A DNA stretch of 64,000 bases from Myrica gale (GCA_963930655.1 OZ005607.1:25800874-25864873), one strand, 5' to 3'. Positions 1 to 10,799 are shown, counted from the stretch's first letter. Made by a program: numbers and translations. The notes: generated from the sequence alone by a model not told the origin.

Positions 1-808
1 ATATTATGTTATATATAGAAGACTATATTTCCTTTTTTGGATTATGGATTTCTTTCTCCTCTTCTATCATCAAAAACAATATAAAGCAATTTTTTGTACC
101 CCTCTAATTAGATAATTTAGCTGTTTAACGAGAAATCATAATTACAGCCAGACTACCACATAGACCACGAAATAAGTACGAAACATGTATATTACGAACT
201 TATTTTTCACTTTACGGAGAACTTTACTGGGAGAAAGGATTGATTAATAGGGCTCGTCAAATTTACGAAAGCCCCTTTGTTGCGGTTCAAAGAAGAGCCA
301 TGTTGGTGTCTGGGTCTTAAAATTTTGGAATATAAGAGTTAGTAAAAAAGTGAAGAGAGAATATTTGTATGAATATTATAATAAAAACCAATAATTTATG
401 GGGGAGAGTAATTATTTTGTAGTTTTTTTAATTATTGCCAAACAAAAATTTTGTAGTTTTTTTAATTATTGCCAAAATTTTGTTTGCAAAACACTTTATG
501 AACCAAAATTCTCTACATTTTTCTGTCGGGTTATAAAGTGCAATTAGGAGATAGATACAATAATCATATATGATGTAAAATTCGCATTACTCGAAAGTTT
601 AATAAATAGAGTATTAAGTAGTGTCCACACGTGTGTACTTCTTTTTCAATTGCGCCTAGCAACTCGTACAAGGAATCATCAATCGAGAACAGAGCTAGGC
701 GATTAAGAGGACTGGACCATGGCCTTCGCCCCCAAAAAAATCACTAGGAAATATTTGTCCTGAAGAAAAAAAATAAGTTTTTAATTATTTTCTTCTAATT
801 TTTTTATA
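1..808. repeat. Segmental duplication, left copy (partner 40043-40826)
   Basis: The first ~300 bases are almost identical to 40043 onward, and the similarity then falls but continues to about 808/40826. No coding capacity is seen. A third, more diverged copy of the right half lies near 6470-6860. The block includes an AT-rich 'attttgtagtttttttaatt' MITE-like stretch. The left edge of the duplication is cut by the window. Confidence 0.9.
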
Positions 809-837
809 TTTAGCCACCCAAATTTTACGCTTGTGTA

Positions 838-1036
838 ATTGGCCCTCCCTAATGTCCAATTTAGGGTTGTTCAACCAAAACTGGCACCTAGACCGGATAG
901 GTCAGTTTTCAAATATTGGCTATCTACACCTATATTGTTAAGGGCAATAACCGGCCCCTAGTGGTGGCGGTTCCCGGTTAACCTGCATTTATATTGTGCA
1001 ATTTTTTTTAGTTTTTCTTTTGGTCCATTGATCACA
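838..1036. repeat. hAT-like terminal remnant rich in CCGG
   Basis: The sequence starts near 862 with TAGGGTTGTTCAAC followed by repeated CCGG-type blocks (aaccggcccc, ttcccggtta). It resembles the end of the complete hAT element at 13112-15063, which begins TAGGGCTGCACAA. The opposite end is not visible, because CACTA-like sequence starts at 1037. This is a family-level guess only. Confidence 0.4.
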
Positions 1037-1545
1037 CACTACAAAAAAATTGGTCTTTAGCGGCGGTCACTAAAAATGCCGGTAAAGGGTGTCTATAGAG
1101 GCGTTTGTGGGAAAATCCCGCTACATATCACCTATAGCGGTGGGCGGCCGCCGCTAAAGACCCCCTTTAGCGACGTTTTTTGCAAAACGCAGCTACAGGT
1201 AAAACTTTTAGCGGCTTTTTTTTTGAAACATGCCGTTAAAAGTTCGAGATCTAGTAGCGTTTTTTGAAAAACGCTGCTAAAAGTTCGATCTTTAGCGGCG
1301 TTTTTTGAAAACACGGCTAAAAAGCGAACTTTTAGCGGCGTTTGTAAAAAAACTCTACTATAAGTCGGCATCTACAACGGCGGTCACAGTGACCCCCACT
1401 CTAAGTCTAATTTCTAGCAGCGGTTTGCAATAAAAATACTTCTAGAAGTCGGGTATCTACAGCGGCGGTCCCTGTGACCGCCACTAAAGCTAACACCTTT
1501 AGCAACATTTTTTTAAAATAACGCTTCTATAGATATAAGTACACA
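1037..1545 (+). mobile_element. CACTA-type transposon end with subterminal repeats
   Basis: The segment starts with CACTACAAAAAAATTGG, a typical CACTA/EnSpm terminal sequence. It is followed by at least five subterminal units of about 40 bp built on 'ttttagcggcgttttttgaaaa' and their imperfect reverse complements (for example near 1206, 1249, 1291 and 1331). Such arrays are transposase-binding regions in CACTA elements. No matching right end (TTTTTTGTAGTG) was found in the window, so this is probably a truncated end. Confidence 0.6.
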
Positions 1546-2335
1546 TATTGTTTTTATTTATTAATTCTTAGTTATTTAATGTTAATAATTATTTTATATT
1601 ATTATTATATTCCCTTTAATATATAATTTTATTTTGTCATGTACTTGAAAATTTTTATTTTAAAGGACCTACTTAATAAAATATTAAATTAGAGGGAATA
1701 TTATGAAAATTGAAGTTGTTATATGATATATTTTAAATTGTAATCCATGATTGTTATGGTAATTACATATTTATTGACTAAATCTAAGTAGTTTAAAAAA
1801 CATCTATAATCATACTTATAATGAGAGTATATATGTTGAATAATTAGTAATATAATACTATTTAACTAGGACATATTATTTAATTTCAAAAAAAAGATAT
1901 GAGATTAGCTTATACTACTAAAATTCATAACTTAATATATAGCCTGAGAGTCTATGATTTAGTCATTAGGTAGGTACATACATCTAAAGTACTTAGTTTA
2001 ATTAGCACATATTATGTATATGATAAACACATATAACAGATCATGCAATGTTATATAGAAGACATTATACTTTTAATGGTATATACTTTTACATACTATG
2101 TATATATCTTTATACATAGTGCATAGTCAATATATAATAGAATAATTGTCTAATACACGTATAAGATTTATTTGATATATGAGTGCTTTAATTTATTGAT
2201 TTGTTTCAAAATTTGTCAGACAAATAATTATCCAAAAATGAGTTGGAAAATGTATTATATATTCAGAGCAATTGTCCGCGGGAACCAGAGAGCCAAAATT
2301 TTCATAAATTTTAAAACACACTCGCACTGTTTATT
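1546..2335. other. AT-rich non-coding stretch
   Basis: Very AT-rich sequence with many short runs of atatat and attatta and stops in all frames. Nothing recognisable was seen. It may be the interior or flank of the CACTA fragment to its left. Confidence 0.5.
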
Positions 2336-2342
2336 AGAGCAA

Positions 2343-2689
2343 TTCTCTCAACACTCTCGACTCTCCTCCTCATCTCTCAGCTTTCTCACAGTCTCACGCT
2401 GCTCCCTTTCTCTCTCTCTAACTCCTAATCTCCGGTATGGCGGTGCTCTCAGTCAATCTGTCTCTTGCTCCAACCGTTTGGAGTCTTTGTTTGTTGGCAC
2501 TGGTGAAAAGAGGAGCCCCACGGACCCAACCTCATCTCCCTTTTTCTATTCCTACATTATTTTCGTTTATTTCTTCGTTTCTTCGTTTCACACTAACGCT
2601 TTTAATTTTCTGTGCTAATAGGGTTTTGATCAACTCCAAAAATTTGGGGCTTTTGCTAATATCGCCTAGTCAACAGCAAAAAATTAGGT
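2343..2689 (+). other. Possible orphan first exon (5'UTR-like, perfect splice donor)
   Basis: A pyrimidine-rich leader (tctctcaacactctcgact…) precedes ATG at 2437 in a plausible context (tccggtATGGCGG). An open frame runs to 2689, where TTAG|GTAAGTGATG forms a near-consensus donor. The peptide (MAVLSVNLSLAPT…) has a hydrophobic or transit-like character but matches no family I recognise. A possible acceptor (tttgctcag|gagg) follows near 2710, but no convincing second exon was found. It could be a gene remnant or a captured exon. Confidence 0.2.
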
Positions 2690-3540
2690 AAGTGATGTTG
2701 CCTTTGCTCAGGAGGTTCATTATATCGCCTTATGACAGAGGAAGCGAGAAACACACACACAGACGAAGTGAGTGAGAGATTAGCTTTAAGATCGTTAGGT
2801 TTTGCGGGGAGTGCTTTGCCGAATTTCGGTTTGAAATTTTTGCCTCTGGTTTGTGAAAGGGACGCAGAGTTGAGGACAAATTAGGTTTTTTGTCCTTGTT
2901 GGTTCTTCTTCCATATCCAACGTAGTATATTATCATGTTAGATGGGTACTATAGTTCTTCCATATCCAACGTAGTATATAATCATATCAGATGGAACTTG
3001 ACTCAGCTGATAAATCACAGGAATATTTGTTTTTTTTGTTAAAACGACTAATTTTATATACTGAAAGCATAAACAAAAATTACAATCTACAAAAACATGA
3101 AAAATGATCCAAAGAGCCAGTGGCGAGCTTAGGGGCCAACAATAAAGCGGCTACAATGGAAGACACAAAGTTCTCAATTGTTGCGTGCACGAAGCTCGAA
3201 GCAAGAGGACCTGAGGGTCCTCGGAAACACAGAAAACCAGTGGAAAATGAACTTGAAAGTCCATTGAAAGAAAAAAAACTACCGCACAAGGCAGTGACAA
3301 CTGCTTCTGAAGGACCGACACCGTGTCGGCTGTCGTGCTCCCTTAGAGCACTAATCATGCAATTCTAGCTGTATTTACAAATAGGAGAAAGCCACACAAA
3401 TAAAACTAAGCAAGCCTTAATCAGAGGGGCAAATCCAAACGGGCAAAAGCGTAGCATAGGCCACGGAAAGCTCCGTGGAGACTCTGGCCAGAACACGGAT
3501 ATTAGAAGCAAACTACGTATCCTCTCTGCCAGGATGTAGA
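2690..3540. other. Non-coding or degraded sequence next to the lectin kinase
   Basis: It contains short open frames on both strands (for example 3080-3358 minus and 3120-3368 plus) that overlap each other and show no family signature. A 35-base motif ('agttcttccatatccaacgtagtatat' type) occurs twice near 2900 and 2960. The last part (3360-3540) is probably the 3' UTR and downstream region of the lectin receptor kinase. Confidence 0.4.
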
Positions 3541-3547
3541 AGAGCTT

Positions 3548-5683
3548 CTATGGAGCCGGAGACATATTAGAAGAATGCGGATAGCTACTACTGCATGAAG
3601 ACTGCGTCTGATCTTTCGCTGAGAAATCGATACCAGAAGATGTATTGCGCACATACATTGGAGGCGCGGAATACATTGGCACTGGGAGCTTTGACGGAAG
3701 GTGGGGCAGGGGAGCTTCCAAATGAAGAACCTTTATCACTTGCCTTATTGAGGGCCGGAGGGTGGGATCAGGATGGCAACACCATAGCCCGACGACCATT
3801 AAACACTCTGTTTGCCGCTCATCAAATTCGACACTTAATTTCTTATCAACAGCTTCAAGTATCTGGCCTTTTCCATAGAGGCCCCACACCCAATCTAGTA
3901 GCCTCACCTTGCTAGGTTCTGCCCTTAGTTCCACTGGCTTTCTTCCACACGCAATCTCAAGACAGACCACCCCAAAACTATAGACATCAGATTCCTTACT
4001 AGCCTTACCTGTGGTAACACACTCTGGGGCTAGGTAGCCCATGGTGCCTGCCAAGACTGTCGTTTGTGAGCCCAACTCATGATCTACAAGCCTTGCAAGA
4101 CCAAAATCTCCAAGCTTGGCAAGGAAATTTGAGTCCAGCATGACATTGCTTGACTTGATATCTCTGTGCACCACGCATTGTTCCCATTCTTCGTGAAGAT
4201 ACAGCAGTGCAGAAGCCAATCCAAGGGCTATTTTATATCTCACTGGCCATGCTAGCAGAATCTTTCCTCCAAACAGATGAGAATCAAGGCTCCTATTAGG
4301 CATGTACTCGTACACAAGAAGGAACTCACCCCGTTCATGGCACCAACCAATGAGTTGAACCAAATTCCTGTGTCTCAAACGACTAATGATTTTCACTTCT
4401 GATATGTACTCCCTCTTCCCCTGCTTCGATCCTTTTGAAATCCTCTTAACAGCAACTTCTGTATTGGATTCACTCAATAAGCCCCTGTATACGACTCCGA
4501 ATCCTCCCTCCCCCAGCTTCCCTTCTTCAGCAAAGTTGTTTGTTGCATGGGTGAGTTCACGGAAGGTGAATCTCCTTGGGCCCGTTCCGTTTTCAAATTC
4601 ACCATCCATAGAGTCATCGCCGCCTAGATCTTCATTTTCCCCACCGGCCCTTTTTATCCGACAAATGAACCAAAGTAGACATCCACAACTTAATACAGCA
4701 ATTATACCTACAGCTATACCAATCGGCTGCACCACTTTGTTTTTCTCGTTCTCATTTGTAACCCCCCCTGTAGGAACTGACCCATTTGTAACCTCCAAAC
4801 TTGAATTAAATGACCAAGAAAGTATTGTATGTGTCTCATAGGACGCGCCGGTAGCAGCGGCAAAACCAACTCTTGCTTTCTCTGTCAGATTGACCTTCCT
4901 CAGATCGACAATATATGAAAGGGTACAGTTCCCACTAAAGACTTGATTATCAGAATAAGTTAGGAAGACACTAAGGTTTTGGGTGTCTGAGTTGTAACTT
5001 ACCGTTGCATTCGCTGTTCTCCGGTTCTTAATTCTACTAGTTAAGGCCCTTAAGGGTAAGGTCACCTCCGAGCGAAGGGAATTGACATCGATTCCTATAT
5101 GAGTGCCACTTGATGGATCCCAGCCAACGTTGTAGTAAGTGTCAAACTCAACTGCGACAATTGAATTCAAGGACTTGTTCAAACTGGTTTTACCGCTAAA
5201 CAACCCAAGCGCCGCGCCACCTGAATCGTCTGGAATTGTAGACTCAAAAGGTGCAATGAAGAAAGCGAGCCCATCACCAGAGTCGGTCACATTGGGAGAG
5301 TAGATGATAAAGGAGAAGTGTGTCGTGAAGTCTGTAAGCTTCCCTGTGCTGGCATCCCAAAGTTGCACCGGCTGAGGATATGAGGCACGACCAATACTCT
5401 GTTGGATTGACCCGAGTAATTGATTCTTGGTGAGTTCAATAACTGCTCCGGACGGGAATGCGTCCTTCTCGAATGTCATGTTGTGCATATTCGGGTCGAA
5501 ACTAGGGTAGTTGAAGAAAATTGAGTTTGCATTGGGAAGTAGCAGTAAAAGGAAGAAGAGCTGATTGAGAAGAGGATGGGTTTTTCGAGGTTGAAGAAGG
5601 CAATTAGCACGCATGCTGGAGATAGCCACGGTTGAAAGGCAGTTAATTAGATGGCAGGGCCAAGGCCTAGCAGTATGGTTCAA
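3548..5683 (-). CDS. L-type lectin-domain receptor kinase (LecRK, class IX-like)
   Basis: The intronless frame of 711 codons is the usual structure and size for plant L-type lectin receptor kinases, plasma-membrane receptors used in immunity and development. A hydrophobic signal (LLNQLFFLLLLLPNANS) ends near residue 54. Met24 gives the more standard short signal peptide, so the start may be at 5614 rather than 5683. The legume-lectin domain spans about 55-295, with GDGLAFF (Asp137) and the metal/sugar loop EFDTYYN…D…H (Asp181, Asn185, Asp189, His195). A transmembrane helix lies at about 319-342. The kinase domain (about 385-660) has the glycine loop GEGGFGVVY, Lys413, Glu429, HRDIKSSN (Asp508, an RD kinase), DFG (Asp526) and APE. 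A Ser-rich tail follows. All catalytic residues are present, so it should be active. Class IX assignment is inferred from overall similarity. Confidence 0.95.
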   Translation of the reverse strand: MNHTARPWPCHLINCLSTVAISSMRANCLLQPRKTHPLLNQLFFLLLLLPNANSIFFNYPSFDPNMHNMTFEKDAFPSGAVIELTKNQLLGSIQQSIGRASYPQPVQLWDASTGKLTDFTTHFSFIIYSPNVTDSGDGLAFFIAPFESTIPDDSGGAALGLFSGKTSLNKSLNSIVAVEFDTYYNVGWDPSSGTHIGIDVNSLRSEVTLPLRALTSRIKNRRTANATVSYNSDTQNLSVFLTYSDNQVFSGNCTLSYIVDLRKVNLTEKARVGFAAATGASYETHTILSWSFNSSLEVTNGSVPTGGVTNENEKNKVVQPIGIAVGIIAVLSCGCLLWFICRIKRAGGENEDLGGDDSMDGEFENGTGPRRFTFRELTHATNNFAEEGKLGEGGFGVVYRGLLSESNTEVAVKRISKGSKQGKREYISEVKIISRLRHRNLVQLIGWCHERGEFLLVYEYMPNRSLDSHLFGGKILLAWPVRYKIALGLASALLYLHEEWEQCVVHRDIKSSNVMLDSNFLAKLGDFGLARLVDHELGSQTTVLAGTMGYLAPECVTTGKASKESDVYSFGVVCLEIACGRKPVELRAEPSKVRLLDWVWGLYGKGQILEAVDKKLSVEFDERQTECLMVVGLWCCHPDPTLRPSIRQVIKVLHLEAPLPHLPSKLPVPMYSAPPMYVRNTSSGIDFSAKDQTQSSCSSSYPHSSNMSPAP

Positions 5684-5744
5684 GTATAGTATCTCTTTAA
5701 ATTGAACGTTCCTCTTCTGTGTTCGCCTGGCATTCTAAATCATG

Positions 5745-5756
5745 AATATATATATG
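5745..5756 (-). promoter_or_regulatory. Candidate TATA box of the lectin receptor kinase
   Basis: An uninterrupted TATATATA run lies about 65 bases upstream of the first ATG (5683) and about 135 upstream of Met24 (5614). This position would put transcription start between it and the first ATG. It is a weak call because the region is AT-rich. Confidence 0.35.
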
Positions 5757-5844
5757 AGTATCATCGATCAAGCTGGTCAAATGCCTCTTTTGCTTAATAA
5801 GCCTCCCAGTGGGACAAGTCTTATAAGAATAAAAGTGATTAGGG

Positions 5845-6040
5845 CTCCGTTTGCACACTAAAATTTTATCAATCCTAAAATTTTAATACAATAAAAAATT
5901 ATAATATATTTTTTCTCTCCCCATCAAATCATTATTTTTCGCTACAAAAATATAAAAAAATTATCTATTTCTTTACTTTTTTTTATTAACACAATATCTA
6001 ACATTTTAACAACCCTAAAATATTTATTCTAAAACACAGC
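5845..6040. repeat. MITE-like AT-rich repeat, family seen several times
   Basis: It begins 'tagggctccgtttgcacactaaaatttta' and carries aaaattttaa/ttaaaatttt blocks. The same blocks (often with 'gtgaaaaagtgaagagaga') recur at 310-460, 6490-6620, 7327-7500, 7805-8012, 40340-40500, 48190-48470 and 55430-55560. Some copies are in the other orientation. The ends are not clear here. Confidence 0.5.
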
Positions 6041-6356
6041 AGGTCAATCAATGCTTGTTTAGAAGATCACGCAAGTACTTTATGGGACTTGTGCGCACAC
6101 GGTTCCATTTTTACTTGTTCGCAGGGACAGATCAGGAAGCTGGGAATTTACTATTGGGAAGCCAATTACATAAAAATATTGTTTGGGGGCCAAAATTAAT
6201 AAAACATGAGAAATTAACCGTAACAAAAAAAATCAGCAGGAAAAGGCCTAAAAATGAGATTACCTTTTTGGCAGATTTTTATATTTGCACGCTTCATCTA
6301 CCCAAAAAAAAAAATTACGCTCGTGTAATTGGCCCTCCCTAATGTCCTATCTTCAC
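6041..6356. other. No gene seen
   Basis: The open frame 6055-6342 shows no family signature. The end of the stretch (tacgctcgtgtaattggccctccctaatgtcc) repeats the sequence at 827-858, so it belongs to the same duplicated background. Confidence 0.5.
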
Positions 6357-6860
6357 TCGGGAGAAGACTAATGACTTCAGCATGACAGTTGAGAGAAGAA
6401 TACTGCTGTTAAATATTACAATGGACCGCGTGGTCCATGGCGTGCAAGACGGGGGCAGAGAATTCCGGGACAAAGTGTGACGTTTGATCGTTAAAATTTT
6501 GGGTATGAAAATTGATCATGAAAAAATGAAGATAATTTATAGGTGTTAGTGAAAAAAGAGAAGATTTAAATGAATATTATAATGAAAAAGAATAATTTAA
6601 TGGTGAGAAAGAGAAAAATTATTTTATAATTACTTAAGGATGTAAAATTAGCAATACCCGAAATTTAATACTTAAGAGTATTAAGTAGTATAAGATCCAC
6701 GCATACTTGCTTCTTTTTTAATTGCACCATGCAACTCCGACAAAGAATCAAGAATAAGCTAGGGGGTTAAGAGGGGCAGGACCATGACCCTCAGCTCCAA
6801 AAAAAAAATCAGCAGGAAATATTTTTCCTAGAGAATTTTTTTTTTAATAATTTTCTTCAC
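6357..6860. repeat. Third, diverged copy of the 1-808 / 40043-40826 block, plus an internal repeat
   Basis: The stretch from about 6640 (gatgtaaaattagcaatacccgaaatttaata) to 6840 follows 575-800 and 40600-40830 with many differences. A second repeat, 'actcgggagaaNactNatgactt…agaagaatacTg…attacaatg', occurs at 6357-6440 and again at 6856-6940. Confidence 0.65.
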
Positions 6861-6968
6861 TCGGGAGAATATTGATGACTTTAGCATGATAGTTGAGAGA
6901 AGAATAGTGTTGTTAAATATTACAATGTACCGCGTGGTCCATGGCGTGCAAGACGGGGTTAGAAAATG

Positions 6969-7325
6969 TGTTAGAAATTTCACGTTGTTTAGGAGAATTT
7001 AATGAGAGGGTTTGGATAATTCTAATTGTAAAATACGTCTTTTAGTCTAGAGTTCAAGTCTTCATCAATTAGTGTTTCATACGTCTTTCGTAGGTCGTGT
7101 GGTGGTTTGCATGAACCCATTTTCTTCGATACGGGTCAGGATAGGCTCAAGTCCTGTGAAAGCTCCCTATAGAGGCCATGTGGGAGACGTAGACGACGAG
7201 GGCGCCGGCCTTCGAAGGATGGAGGATTGTTGAGATCTCATTGCTTAGGAGAACCTAATTAGAAGACTTAATAAGAAGGTTTGGATAACTCTAACGACAA
7301 TGCATGTCTTTTAATCTAATGTTTG
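6969..7325 (+). mobile_element. Degraded TRIM-like element with two short direct repeats
   Basis: Two related repeats start TGTTAGAAATTTCACGTTGTTT (6969) and TGTTGAGATCTCATTGCTTAGG (7228). Both continue with 'aggagaa…gaaggtttggataa.tctaa…tgtcttttaatcta'. A purine-rich tract (gaaggatggaggat) lies immediately before the second, where the polypurine tract of a TRIM would be. No clear primer-binding site was seen, so this is an old and unsure copy. Confidence 0.45.
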
Positions 7326-7326
7326 A

Positions 7327-7500
7327 GGGTAAAAATTTTTAGTATTGAGGTTTGAGAAATATTATAAAGTAAAGATATATTATGGAAGTTGGTGAACAAG
7401 TAAAGAGAGAAGATTTTTAATAAATATTATAATAATAATAAATTATGTAGTGAATTTTTTATGATTAAATCCAAATATTTGAGCACCAAACACCTGGAGC
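7327..7500. repeat. Copy of the dispersed AT-rich MITE family
   Basis: It shares 'ttgaggtttgagaaatattataaagtaaagatatattatg…taataaatattataataataataaatta' with 48215-48330. It ends next to the RLP fragment. Confidence 0.5.
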
Positions 7501-7589
7501 TCAGTTCACATAAGAATGACTGAAAGCAACGTGCATGACCTCGCAATAAATAATTATATTTTAAAAAACTTTAACAGTAGTTTATTTTC

Positions 7590-7775
7590 AGTGTTTTTCT
7601 TTTCCAGCCCAAACAACACGCAACTCGTCTTTTTCTTCGCAATGGCGTTTTTTTTCCAATCTCCAAACAATACGTCTTTTCCTTCTTTAAATTCGTCCAT
7701 CATTGATTGTTGTCATTGGAAAGGTATTTATTGCGATAAAAACAGTCGCGTCACCCAGACAAATTACGCTGGACG
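7590..7775 (+). pseudogene. RLP N-terminal fragment (LRRNT cap only)
   Basis: The open frame 7516-7908 contains IDCCHWKGIYCDKNSRVTQ. This matches the N-terminal cap of LRR receptor-like proteins (DCCNWEGIACN in the full copies of this cluster). No LRR follows, because the frame runs into an AT-rich repeat at about 7800. The upstream part lacks the conserved signal peptide of the other copies, so it is an isolated fragment of a related but more distant RLP. Confidence 0.65.
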
Positions 7776-7804
7776 CGGTCGCAACCCAATTTCACCAACC
7801 ATTA

Positions 7805-8012
7805 ACAAGTTAGGGTGTGTCTTTGTTGTAAAATTTTTATGTTGTAAAATTTTAGGTATTGGGTTTAGTGAAAAAGTGAAGAGAGGTAATTTTTTATATT
7901 TTTTATAGTGAATAGTAGTGATTTGATGGGGGAGAGATAGATTATATTGTAATTTTTTATTATATTAAAATTTTAGAGTGTAAAATTTTAAGACGCAAAC
8001 ACAACCTTAGTT
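7805..8012. repeat. MITE with imperfect terminal inverted repeats
   Basis: The left end 'ttagggtgtgtctttgttgtaaaattttta' pairs imperfectly with the right end 'ttaaaattttagagtgtaaaattttaagacgcaaacacaacctta'. It belongs to the same dispersed family as 5845-6040. It is non-coding. Confidence 0.6.
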
Positions 8013-9112
8013 TAAGAGCCGGTATAACTGAACTTCCACCCCCAAACACCACGTTTCAAGTCTTTGTCAGTCTTTTCTATACTCAATATTTACTAATTCA
8101 AAATACTTATTGCCTCCACCGTAAACACTCATTGCCTCCACCCTGCACAAGGGGCAAATCTGCCCCCTTGATTTTTTTTAAAACATAAAAATAATATTTT
8201 AATTTTATCTAATATTAAATATTATTTTTATTTTTCTACGCGTAAATAATTTAAATTATTAATACTTTTAAAAAAGTCACGTATACAATTGATGTGTCTG
8301 AAAATGTGTTATGTATGAATTTTTCGTTTATGTACGACGATGAAATAATTGAATTCTTAAATTCATAAATCGAATAACCATAAGTCTAAAAAAAACACTG
8401 ACTATTGATTTCAAAATGACATAAAGTATAAATATGTGATATATATTTTTCTCTTATTTTAATATATTTATTAACATGCTAAATTAAAATTATTATAAAA
8501 TATTTTTAAAATTTCAGATTACAACCAAATATATAAGCTCAATTTTTCAAGAGCAGCTCCTAATTCCTACAAAAGCAACATGATAAGCTCATTCTCGGAG
8601 CCCTGTCTCTTCTATCTGGTCGATCTTCTGTAATTTTTATTCGAATTAAATTTACATAAATAATATTAAATAATATAGAATGAATAAACAAGCACATACG
8701 AGAAGGGACAAAGAAAATTGGTAACTCGTAGATCGGCTGAAAACGAAATTTGTCCACGCGTATAGGAGGGAGGATATGCTTGAGCCTTGAAGGTGTGTAA
8801 AGATAAAGGGCCCCTGCCTGTCAACTCATCTGGGTTGGGTGGAGCGTGAGAGGTAGAGGAAACAGTTGAGAACACTATAAATGTAAGTAAATGAAAGAGG
8901 GACTCTTACCAACAGTTAAGTGAGACCACATAAAGAGGACGATGTGATGTATCTTAAAGGGAGTTATTTCAACTACTACATTAAATTATATATTTTTTCT
9001 TTCTAATTTTTCTGTGAGGCAACTATTTTGTTTCGTTAACTATCAACCCATATGAATAGCCCCGTTGGAGTGTGGCTGGAATTGATCGAATAATGGGTTC
9101 GGTTTCTAAGTT
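8013..9112. other. No gene seen
   Basis: AT-rich sequence with stops in all frames. A short direct repeat of 'cattgcctccaccNtNNac' occurs near 8110 and 8130. The two overlapping minus ORFs at 8560-8875 show no family signature. Confidence 0.5.
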
Positions 9113-9114
9113 TA

Positions 9115-9292
9115 ATTTTAGGTTAATTATACTTTTACAGTCTCATATTTTGGAGTCTTTATTTAGTATTAAGGCCCAAAAAAGATTTTATGCTAGAAGT
9201 TAATTTATATATACCCGGCACCAATTTTTTAACAATGATCATTTAATGACGGCAAAAGCACAATTTTATATGCCAAAATATCAATTTGCGAA
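9115..9292. repeat. Copy of an RLP upstream segment (partner 11886-12110)
   Basis: Sequence from 'ggttaattatacttttacagtctcatattttgg' to 'gccaaaatatcaattt' is nearly identical to 11889-12112. Weaker copies occur near 19994 and 33545, in each case upstream of RLP material. At 9293 the similarity stops and unrelated exon-like sequence begins. Confidence 0.85.
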
Positions 9293-9303
9293 AGTGAACT
9301 TAC

Positions 9304-9425
9304 CTGGCCGTGGCTGTTGTGCACTAGCTACTTCTCTACGAGGGGGAACATGAGGAGGCAACACTTGCCTCCCTCCACCTTTGGTCTTCTTAGATGCTTT
9401 CCTCTCATGCGATGAAAAACAAGAA
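9304..9425 (-). pseudogene. Exon-like gene fragment with a consensus donor site
   Basis: Read on the minus strand, an open segment encodes HERKASKKTKGGGRQVLPPH and then VPPRREVASAQQPRP. It ends at CCAG|GTAAGT (donor at 9303-9298), a perfect plant donor. I do not recognise the protein. It lies in the ~2.6 kb between two copies of the RLP upstream segment, suggesting a captured or inserted gene fragment. Confidence 0.35.
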
Positions 9426-10700
9426 AAGCAACTAATTTCTTGTACAAATGATCAAGTGCAGAAAATCTAATCAAGACTCGCAAATTTTCTCTGTTATGCA
9501 CCTCCCAGCAGCTTTAATCCCAGAATTCCCACTTCTGCAACGCGATTCCCAGAAAGTTCATGCACTAATGGAGCGCCTTCGTGCGTTTATAGGTGGAGCT
9601 AGCTCTTGAATGAAAAAGAAGACCGACCAAATAATATTTTAATCCAACTAAATTAAATTATATCTTAAAAGAAAGGATCAGAAGTGGCTGTCGCGTGCGC
9701 TCTGCGTGCTAGGATGCGCGCGCGACAAGCTAGGATGAATGTTGATCCATCAATAAATAGGTCATACAGTAGGCCAATTATTCTCGTTCGTTAAAAAGCA
9801 TGCTTCCTTGATCCTGTAGCTCTAGCAATATAAGTTATTCAAATGAGATGCAAATGATGACCAAAGATATCCTTGTTTCATTAATGCAGACGAAATGGAG
9901 GCATATATGAAACTCAAGAAACTCTTACGAACACCTACCGAGATCATGGAGGTTTTCAAGGGCTGATTTTCCCCAATAATGATGTGCAACCACTCATCGA
10001 TGGTGCTCCTAACAAATTAGTAAGCTTGCTCTGTTTCCTACAAGAAAGCAAACAAAAAACAGAGGAAGAAAAAAGAAAGAAAGACAAGTCAGCAGGACGT
10101 AGCAGAAATTTCCGGGCATAAAAGAACATGCAGAAATGCGCTGGCGAAGGGTGTCTTCGTGGGGAACATGCAGAAATGCGCCTTCATGCGTTTATAGGTG
10201 GTTTTGAAAACTGCTTTTATTTCTCTGTGTTGCGAAGGGTGTCTTCGTGGGGAACATGCAGACGAGTCCTACTCCATCATTGCTATTCATTTGTTTTCGT
10301 AGCCTCAAACCAACTGTTACCGAAACAAACTCATTGCCTGAGTACCTCCGGTGTAATAAAGCATTTTGTTTTTGGGTGGCCAAGTTTCATATGGAGCATT
10401 CTGAGACTTGTGTTTTGTGTTTTGTTTCAGTTTTGATCTTTCGGACTTTTGTGATAGTCAACCAGCAATTTTTTTTTTTTTGCTTTCCGTGCAAGTCTGA
10501 AGCCTCGTACCTCATTGGCCATTGGGTATGTTTGGGCTAATGCTCCAAAACACAGGTTCCTTTTCTTGTCGTCATCGTATTATGGAGTAGGTTGCATGGT
10601 ATTAATAAATCATCTCCACAACCACTCTTCCATAAAAGTCAACATCCTCAAGCCCAGCGTCAGAAATGCTAATCTACATGCATTATTTTTATTCAGCGAG
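9426..10700. other. Non-coding or unrecognised sequence between the duplicated segments
   Basis: It holds a duplicated 'gcgccttcNtgcgtttataggtgg' (near 9580 and 10176) and the direct repeat listed separately at 10143-10262. The overlapping ORFs 10128-10540 lack any family signature. The part around 9690-9730 is unusually rich in gcgcgc-type dinucleotides. Confidence 0.4.
10143..10262 (+). repeat. Direct repeat of 'gcgaagggtgtcttcgtggggaacatgcaga'
   Basis: Two exact or near-exact copies start at about 10143 and 10230. The first follows 'atgcagaaatgcgctg'. The repeat produces overlapping ORFs in different frames but no recognisable protein. Confidence 0.85.
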
Positions 10701-10799
10701 TGAAAAAGATACTACCTTTGAGGTAGTCAATTTTGCAATGGCGACCTGGTCAGAAAGATACCACCTTTCACGAGGTAGTTAATTTCAGGTTCTTTTTAC

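Noticed and set aside
3595..4841. Plus-strand frames inside the lectin receptor kinase
   Set aside because: Shadows of the minus-strand kinase and lectin coding sequence.
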